15,570 nt of DNA, from positions 156,919 to 172,488 of the forward strand of contig KQ482030.1 in the NCBI GenBank assembly GCA_001430745.1, in the 5' to 3' direction. Position 1 is the first letter of the stretch. Every line of letters starts with the position of its first letter. Positions 9,801-15,570 of this stretch are shown one piece after another. Both the position numbers and the translations under genes were made by a program. The stretch is from Auxenochlorella pyrenoidosa (Eukaryota > Chlorophyta > Trebouxiophyceae > Chlorellales > Chlorellaceae). Under the pieces are notes generated by a model. It did not search any database. It saw nothing but the letters and a program-made list of their open reading frames with translations, and was not told where the DNA came from.

Positions 9801-11194
9801 GCCACTGCGGCAGCGTGTCGGTGCGGCTGATTCCGGCCCCGCGTGGCGCAGGTGAGCGGCTCGGCTTGCAGCAGACAGCGACGCTCGGGCTTGTCCTGAC
9901 CTGCCCCTGAAGACATCAGAGAGCAAGCCAGTCGATCTGGGGTCGGTGAAGAGCCGCTGACACTGCCTGGTAGCAGGACACACTGCGGCGGGGCTTGCCG
10001 CCAGCCAGCAGGTTCGGCAGCTCCCTCACTAGTGCCACACTTGCCGTCCCTGGTTAGAGCCATTGCGCATCCTGTGCACCCACATAGTACAGCGCCCCTG
10101 TCCAACCCCCCTGGTCGCGCCTGCCCTCTGCTCCTCTTTTGGCGCCTCTGCTCCCCCATGGCCCAGGCATCGTGGCGGCCAGGAACCCAAAGAAGGTGCG
10201 GGCCCATGATGCCCAACGCTGGAGGAGTGCATTCACCTCCTGCTGTGCAGCTGCCAGCCTGGCTTGGCTCAGCCGCTGCCACACCGGGCAGGCCATGCCA
10301 GGTCGTTGGCAGGGTGCTGGGTGCACCTTATGGCTAGAGGGCATGCCATCGCTGGCGGCAGTTCCTGGTGCCTGCTGCTGCTTGCAGGTGCTGCAGATGG
10401 CTGGCATCCAGGACTGCTTCACCGCGTCCCGCGGCAACACCAAGACGCAGGGTGGGCGCCATTGTCGCTGACACCTGGCAGGCTGGGGCTGTTTGTGCGC
10501 CCCTGCCCGGCTGACGCTGTGTGCGCGCTGGATGAACTTGCGCACAATTTTGCACGCTCAGCAGCGGCATGCCTGCTTGTGTTGGCTTGAAGTCTCTCTA
10601 ATTGCAACAGACCTTGCGACACAGACCCTGCAGCCTGCTCAAAGTCCTTCCCTTCGACCGGCAGCCGGGGATGGCTGGCCGGCTTGGACGTGCCCTGTGC
10701 AAGCGCATCTCCAGATGCGCACCGCTCCTGCTCTCCGCCCGCCTGCAGGCAACTTTGTGAGGGCCACGTTCTTTGCACTGGCCAACACTTACGGCTTCCT
10801 CTCGCCAGACCTGTGGCCGCAGCATCCGCTGCCCGTCAGCCCCATGCAGGCAAGCGCAGCGCGGCTGGCGTGGGGCCCTGCACCAATGGGCAGGCTTGCT
10901 AGCCAGGCCGCAGCCTGCCGTGCCGGTTGGCTAGCTCTGGGCTTGCTTCCGGCCTGCCGCCAGCCCGCCTGCCAGCACGGGCCCGCCTTGCACTTAATGC
11001 CAGCATGCTTGCACGGTGAAGGCAGATGCTGATGTGTACCGGAGGGAGAGAGCACGCCTGCTGCCCTGAGTCCTGCCTACGCCCCCCTCGAGGGACCTCC
11101 CTGCCTGGCACTGCCCGGCCCCTCTGCTGCCATGCTGGAGTGGAGTGACTTCCTGGCTAAGCCGGTCGTTGGGGCCCCCAAGGAGCCCTTCTGA
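6899..11194 (+). CDS. RPS2: 40S ribosomal protein S2 (uS5), cytosolic
   Basis: Component of the small cytosolic ribosomal subunit at the decoding and mRNA-entry region. Sixteen exons: 6899-7011, 7246-7290, 7477-7537, 7794-7853, 8110-8166, 8409-8450, 8659-8701, 8999-9037, 9178-9229, 9425-9443, 9606-9626, 9794-9851, 10167-10195, 10388-10451, 10749-10849 and 11141-11194. Together they give about 285 residues, the usual family size. Diagnostic stretches: an N-terminal RG-rich tail (GHGRGDRGFRGRGRGR), KWIPSTKLGRLV, SLEQIFLFSLPVKEYQ, FLGCSLKDEVMKILP, TRAGQRTRMKAFVCVGD, VAKEVATAVRGAIILAKL, VPVRRSYWGNKIG, SVRLIPAPRGAGIV, QMAGIQDCFTASRG and a C-terminal WSDFLAKP. The start ATG has a GCCATGG context. 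Introns 1 and 15 start with GC. The last exon is the least certain: 11093 is an alternative acceptor that would add 16 residues, including the Glu usual in the family. Confidence 0.95.
8196..8235. repeat. Compound microsatellite in S2 intron 5
   Basis: Two copies of GCTTGCTA (8196-8211) run directly into six perfect GCTG units (8212-8235). The repeat is fully intronic and likely to vary in length between strains. Confidence 0.9.
9086..9101. repeat. C16 homopolymer in S2 intron 8
   Basis: Sixteen consecutive C residues are followed by GCCCCCGCAG, which looks like a splice acceptor. The modelled acceptor is at 9176-9177. The homopolymer length may be affected by sequencing error. Confidence 0.85.
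9425..9443 (+). other. RPS2: 19-nt microexon of RPS2
   Basis: Exon 10 completes a Trp codon and then encodes GNKIGA. It is needed to bridge VPVRRSYW and VHTVPTK, a contiguous conserved stretch in S2 proteins. It is flanked by TTCAG and GTGCGT. Confidence 0.85.
9606..9626 (+). other. RPS2: 21-nt microexon of RPS2
   Basis: Exon 11 encodes VHTVPTK, matching the family motif HTVP.K, between CTGCAG and the unusual donor GTTACT. The next exon resumes with STGHCGSV. Confidence 0.8.
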
Positions 11195-11357
11195 TGGATG
11201 CCCAAAGGATGTCTGCTGCCAGCGCTGGGTGCCAGGTAGCCCCACGGGTGGAGTGAATGCGGCCCGAGGGGGGCCGCACGGCGCAGGCTGGCTGGGCAGC
11301 AAGCATAAGGTGCTGGAGGGGATAGCGCCCATGTGGTCTCGATTAGCGTACCACCTC

Positions 11358-11362
11358 TGTAA
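11358..11362 (+). terminator. TGTAA polyadenylation signal of RPS2
   Basis: TGTAA lies 164 bases after the proposed S2 stop at 11192-11194, a plausible algal 3' UTR length. Confidence 0.6.
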
Positions 11363-11523
11363 GGCGTCAGAGCGAGGAGTCTGCACCAGTTCTCGGTGCT
11401 CTTTGAGCTGAGACCTGCAATGTGGGAGCAGGCCTGTCGAGCGTTGTGAGATGCTGAGCTGTTGTGTCAAAAGCGCCTTGCTGCCGCCTGGTGGCATCGC
11501 AGTTGGATTGGTTTGAATGAAAG

Positions 11524-11529
11524 TATAAA
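11524..11529 (+). promoter_or_regulatory. Possible TATA box
   Basis: TATAAA lies about 437 bases before the ATG of the cysteine-rich gene. A branch-point-like CTAAC (11536-11540) and a splice acceptor follow immediately, so the motif may instead be intronic. Confidence 0.25.
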
Positions 11530-11557
11530 CTGTGCCTAACTTCCAAAATTATTTCAG

Positions 11558-11621
11558 GGTACAAAAGGAGCTCGACGGCAGCTGCAAGAGCTCAGACGCC
11601 CTGTGCACGCATGTGCGACAG
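11558..11621 (+). other. Orphan exon-like segment
   Basis: The segment is preceded by CTAAC and TTATTTCAG, a textbook branch point and acceptor about 17 bases apart, and ends at CAG|GCAGGG, which matches the GC donors used elsewhere in the window. One frame, entered one base into the segment, reads VQKELDGSCKSSDALCTHVRQ split as VQKELDGSCK and SSDALCTHVRQ, with mostly G/C third bases. It may be a 5' exon of the cysteine-rich gene, part of an unseen small gene, or noncoding leader. No family is recognised. Confidence 0.35.
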
Positions 11622-11965
11622 GCAGGGCGGCAGGCGGCAGCATGTTCTGCAGCACTTGACAGCAGGTCGGCTGGGCAGCTGCAAGCCGCAGGACAGTACA
11701 GGGTCTGCACTGGACGCTACTGTTCAACGTGATGGTTAATCATGCTGCTGCTTGCCCATATCCTGGCTGGCACATCCAATGTGCCAACCGAATACCAACC
11801 GTCTCGTGGTGCTGCCAGCAGGACCGCCTTGCTGGGTCCCGCTGCCGCGACATGTCGTCACGGGCTCCCCCTGCTCCCCCTTCCCAGCTAAGAGTGATTT
11901 GCTTGGAACTTGAGATCATATTGCACTTGACACCCGCCAAGACCTCGCTCCTTCGCGCTTTGAAC

Positions 11966-14900
11966 ATGGCGCTCTTCCCACTGCTGGCCTTGGTGCTCGC
12001 GTGCACTTGTCGCGGGGCTTCGCTGAAGATCGGTGAGGTGCTGATTGGTGTCGCAGTGACCGCTGATCGGCGCCGTCGGCACTGCGCCGTGTCGAGAGGT
12101 ATCCAAGCCACCCCTTTGCTGGCTCCCTGTCGCCCCGCATGCAGCTCAATCGCAGCCGCAGCCAGTACTCACAACCCGGGTGAGGCTGCAGCTGCCGTGC
12201 GCCGCTGCTACAGTCGCCCGCTGCTGCTGCGCTGCCCTCCCGCCGCCGTCCTGCCGTACGCATGTGCTGCCGCCGCTCTGCGGTGACGTGCCTCACATAC
12301 CAAGCCCCTCTTCTAATAGCAGTCCGCCCCTCCTTTCCGCATTTCAGACGGAGTGCACCGATCCACTGTGCGCGCTGTCTGGCAGCTGCAACCGCTTTGG
12401 CTGCGACGCCTGCAGGCCCCCTGGCTACCACCTTGATGCCCAGGCAGGTGCCTTGAGCAGCACAGCCCCACGCCTCCCTAGCTGCAGCAGCTCTAAAACG
12501 GCTGGCATTATCTGCGTGTGCTTCTGCCGACGAAACGCTGGGCTCAACTGCGGGCCCGAAACTGGGAGTGCATCACCGGCCACCTGGCTGCCCCGCGTGC
12601 CTGCAGGGCACGTGCCGGCTGGCTGCCAGCCTGGGCTGCAATGACCCCCGCTGCCTGTTCTGCTCCACCGGAGACTCTGGGCGGTGCCTCCAGTGCCTGG
12701 ATGGCTACGGCCTGGACGAGAACCACGCATGCCGGAAGGTGGGGCGCCAGTAGGGGAAGCTTCCGATGAGAGCTGGTCCCCAAAGCAGGGAAGGCTTGCC
12801 AGCGCTGAGGCAGCAGCGGCAGCGCAGCACAGCGTGCTCCACGTTGCCCTACGACGCCCCCAGCGGACAATTTGCTGGCCTCTGATGTGCTGGGAGGCTC
12901 CCCTTGCTGTTGCGCTGCCCATCAACGTTGACCCTGCCGACAGCAGCGCATCTTCAACCTCCTCTGCAGTGCGTCGACCCTTTGTGCGCTGTCTGCGGGC
13001 CGCCCGCCAAGTGCCTGCACTGCCAAGCTACCGCCTATGACGACTACACAGAATATCCTGTGTACCGAGACTCTGCGGGCAGGTGCAAGCTGGTGAGGGC
13101 GGGCCCGGCGGCTGGTGCCGTCCCAGCCTGCACTGCTGCAGCAGCTTGCCAGCACCAGTTATGCGCCAGGCGCTGTGCAGCGCTGCCCCGAGGCCATGCG
13201 CGGCACGCCCCGTCACAGGTGCAAAGGGCAGGCTGCGAGGCGTGGGCGCAGCCCCAGGGGCGGCAGGCGTCGTCAACAGCTCGCTCCGCTGCTCTGCCCA
13301 TGTCTGTGCAGTGCCGGGCCCAGTCGATGGACGGCACAAACTGCGCCGCCTGCGACAGAGGCGGGCGGTGCAGCTTCTGTCTCTCGGGCTACTTCCTCAA
13401 AGATGGGAGCTGCAGGCCCTGCAGCGACCGGCTGTGTGAGTGGGCCGTCTTGCAGGCATGCCAGCGCCCAAGGCGCATGCACCACGAGTGGCAGCAGCTC
13501 GGGACAGGGCCCCCCTCTTGCTGGCCTGAGGAGTACCGCCTGGCAGAGCGCACAGCTCACGATCTGCCTGCCCTGCCCCCTCGACAGCCAGCGTCGGGCA
13601 GTGCTCCCTCCCTGCCTGCGCTCCATGCAACAACACACCCTCCCGCCCACCGGGCCCATGTACATGTCGCGCAGGCGACGCGTGCCCAGGCAACAAGTGC
13701 ACGCGGTGCAAGGCGCGGGCACGGGCCAGCGACATAGTAAACACCAAGGTACCCCACTCCCACTACCACCCGTACGGAGCAGTCTACATGGACGGAGGGG
13801 GAGTCTGCAGGCTGGTGAGAGCAGGCGCACACCTTGGTTGTACGGGCTCAAAGTGTGTCCAACCGCAGCGGAGCTTGTGACACCGCCCGCCGCCCTGAGA
13901 GGGTCCTGCCTGCGTGCTGTGCATGCATGGCGCCGTGCCCGTCGCTTCGCGCACAGCACACCCCTTGGGCCGCAAACAACTTTGTGAAGGCAGCAGCATT
14001 GGTCACTTCATCTGCATGGTCCCTGCAGCACCGCGGAGAGGATGACCGATGCTACCTTGTGGACAGCAGGAACAGGTGCCGCCGCTGCACGGCTGGATAC
14101 TTTGTTAAAGACGGCGTCTGCAAGCAGGCAAGGGGCCGAGACTTGAAAGCTTGGGGGGACACATTTGATGCTGTCTGCCCATGTATCTGCATGCTTGAGT
14201 GCGCGCGATGCACTGCCTGCTTGCTCCAGCAGTGCACCAGGCGTGCCGCCCAGCTGCAGCGTGCGCCCATGCCTGCTGTGCAGTGCAAGGGCAGGGACTA
14301 TGATGGGGGCAACATGAACTGCCTGGACTGCAGCAGCAGCGGGCACTGCAGCACATGCGCTGATGGTTACGGTGTCAACACTACAGACCCGCTGCGAGCC
14401 TGCGTGGAGGTGCGCCCACACTGCAGAGCAGGGTGTTAGATATGCTTAAGATAGGCCAGAGCGGAGACCAGGGACGGGGGCAAGAGCGGTGCCGATGAAG
14501 TGTGCAAGCGTGTGACGGCTGTAAAAATGAGCAACTGCCCAGTGCGGGCGTCCAACGTTGACCTGGCTTCAACCCTCCACCCCAGCCCCCCAGCCTACAG
14601 TAACCGTGCGGAACTTTCCTTCCTTTCGGCCCCGTGCCCGTGCCCTGCAGTGCGCTGTTCCCTTCTGCGCGCGCTGCGCAGCAGACCACCGCACCTGCAC
14701 AGAGTGCACGCATTGCGTGTACAGCCAGGATCCGCCCATGGGCAGCTCCAGAGCGGAGTGCGTGGACATGCAGGAGGCGCCGCGCCTGTACTTCAGTGCC
14801 GGGCGGTGCCAAAAGGCAAGAAGGGAGCCGACGGTTGGTGGTGCGCCAGCCCGCTGGCATGCCTTGCTGCCAGGGGCCCTGCATTTCTCCAGGCTGCCGT

Positions 14901-15510
14901 GCCTGCACATGAGCCTGGCTCTGCCACCACCTGGCTATGCTACCATGACGTCTTCTGGTCTTCAAACGTGCCTGGCTCAAGCCTGCCGCTCCCCCATTCA
15001 TGGTCTTTGTTACTCCTTGCCACCTCGCACTTGCCATGCAGTGTGCCATGCCAAACTGCCGCGACTGCTTCAAGTCTGGCACGTGCAAGCTGTGCAGATC
15101 CGGATTCAAGAAAGTCAACGGGCGCTGCCTGCCGGTGAGGCCGGCTGGGCCTCGCCCTGCGCGCAGCCAGGGAGCCTGGCACCGCGCCACCGTGGCACCA
15201 CCTGTGCTGCCATAGAATCCCAGCCTCTTATTCCCTCATGTGTATTGACTTGTCAGAGTTCACACCTGCCATGCAGTGTAAGGACGAGAGCCGGTGCCTC
15301 CGCTGCGACCTGCCCTTCTGCACCGCCTGCGACGGCAGCGGCACAGCGTGCACGGCCTGCGAGCTGGGGCAGGGGCGCGACGCGCGCTGCGCGCGCTGCG
15401 CCGACCCGCTGTGCCTGATGTGCGCCGACCGCTCGAGGTGCACCGCCTGCCTGGAGAGCACCCCGGCGGGCAACTCTGTGTACCTCAGCAGCTCTGGCCG
15501 CTGCACAGAG
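11966..15510 (+). CDS. Secreted cysteine-rich modular protein (partial at 3' end)
   Basis: Probably an extracellular, cell-wall or surface protein stabilised by disulfides; its ligand is unknown. Exons: 11966-12037, 12348-12443, 12607-12738, 12970-13092, 13312-13435, 13675-13814, 14029-14127, 14284-14409, 14651-14815, 15042-15134 and 15277-15510, giving 468 residues before the window ends in an intron. Exon 1 encodes a signal-peptide-like MALFPLLALVLACTCRGAS. The later exons carry repeats of C-x4-C-x2-C-x5-7-C-x2-C, for example CVDPLCAVCGPPAKCLHC, CAMPNCRDCFKSGTCKLC and CADPLCLMCADRSRCTAC. They are followed either by a GY...C tail or by a VY...GRC tail. The pattern resembles furin-like / growth-factor-receptor cysteine-rich repeats and protist CxxC surface proteins. 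All junctions are phase 0 except exon 5/6, which splits a Cys codon. Introns 2, 7 and 9 start with GC. Transmembrane or kinase regions may lie further right. Confidence 0.8.
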
Positions 15511-15570
15511 GTGGGAAGGGGGCCGTTCCTGGGTGCTGTGCCGGCACCAGAGCCGGCGGGCTGCCCGCTG

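Larger units (their letters stand above)
11195..11965. other. S2 3' UTR and upstream region of the cysteine-rich gene
   Basis: No complete gene is seen. The left part holds the probable S2 3' UTR with its TGTAA. The right part holds a TATAAA (11524-11529), an exon-like segment (11558-11621) and another good acceptor context, a C/T-rich run ending in CCCAG at 11883-11887. Stop codons follow that acceptor before ATG 11966, so a spliced 5' leader is possible. Confidence 0.5.

Noticed and set aside
10493..11032. Unspliced extension of S2 exon 15 past SPMQ
   Set aside because: The extension is low-complexity and unlike S2, and it begins at a consensus CAG|GCAAGC donor.
11022..11069. Alternative last S2 exon ending ADADVYRRERARLLP
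   Set aside because: It is in frame and closes the gene, but it has no resemblance to the S2 C-terminus. The downstream WSDFLAKP does match.
7012..11140. snoRNA genes inside S2 introns
   Set aside because: Ribosomal-protein introns often host snoRNAs, but I found no convincing paired C and D boxes or an H/ACA structure by eye. A covariance-model scan would be needed.
14381..15190. Minus-strand open frame (269 codons) over the cysteine-rich gene
   Set aside because: It is a GC-driven shadow of exons 9 and 10 and their introns. The + strand shows regular Cys spacing at exon borders.
1..15570. tRNA, rRNA, CRISPR array, transposon or virus-derived gene
   Set aside because: No cloverleaf, regular spacer array, transposase, reverse transcriptase or integrase motif was recognised in any frame.

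Overview
The window looks like nuclear DNA of a green alga of the Chlorella type (trebouxiophyte). The evidence is GC-rich coding sequence cut by many short introns of about 140-370 bp, TGTAA polyadenylation signals, and a cytosolic ribosomal protein S2 (uS5) gene of clear eukaryotic type. No prokaryotic operon, phage, transposon, tRNA, rRNA or CRISPR array is visible. The gene models below were built by hand, by matching reading frame, splice phase and family similarity across exons. The species assignment is inference.

Layout: four protein genes, all on the + strand. (1) Positions 1-2308 hold no gene I can support; they may contain the promoter and unseen 5' exons of the next gene. (2) 2309-4339 is a four-exon membrane acyltransferase of the acyltransferase_3 / NRF-6-like family, with an unresolved N-terminus. 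(3) 5084-6576 is a four-exon HotDog-fold (THEM4/PaaI-like) acyl-CoA thioesterase. (4) 6899-11194 is a 16-exon gene for 40S ribosomal protein S2, including exons of 19 and 21 nt. (5) 11966 to beyond the right edge is a secreted, cysteine-rich modular protein. It has at least 11 exons, and nearly every repeat module sits on its own phase-0 exon.

The most unusual features are two. First, seven of 31 modelled introns begin with GC (always GCA) instead of GT, and all but one of the GT donors begin GTG. Second, the cysteine-rich gene is an array of frame-neutral exon cassettes of two recognisable module types, which could be lost, gained or alternatively spliced without breaking the frame. An exon-like segment with a good branch point (11558-11621) lies between genes 3 and 4 and belongs to no model.

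The four genes do not form an obvious pathway. The first two both point to acyl or lipid chemistry, S2 is housekeeping, and the last is probably a cell-surface, cell-wall or secreted protein.
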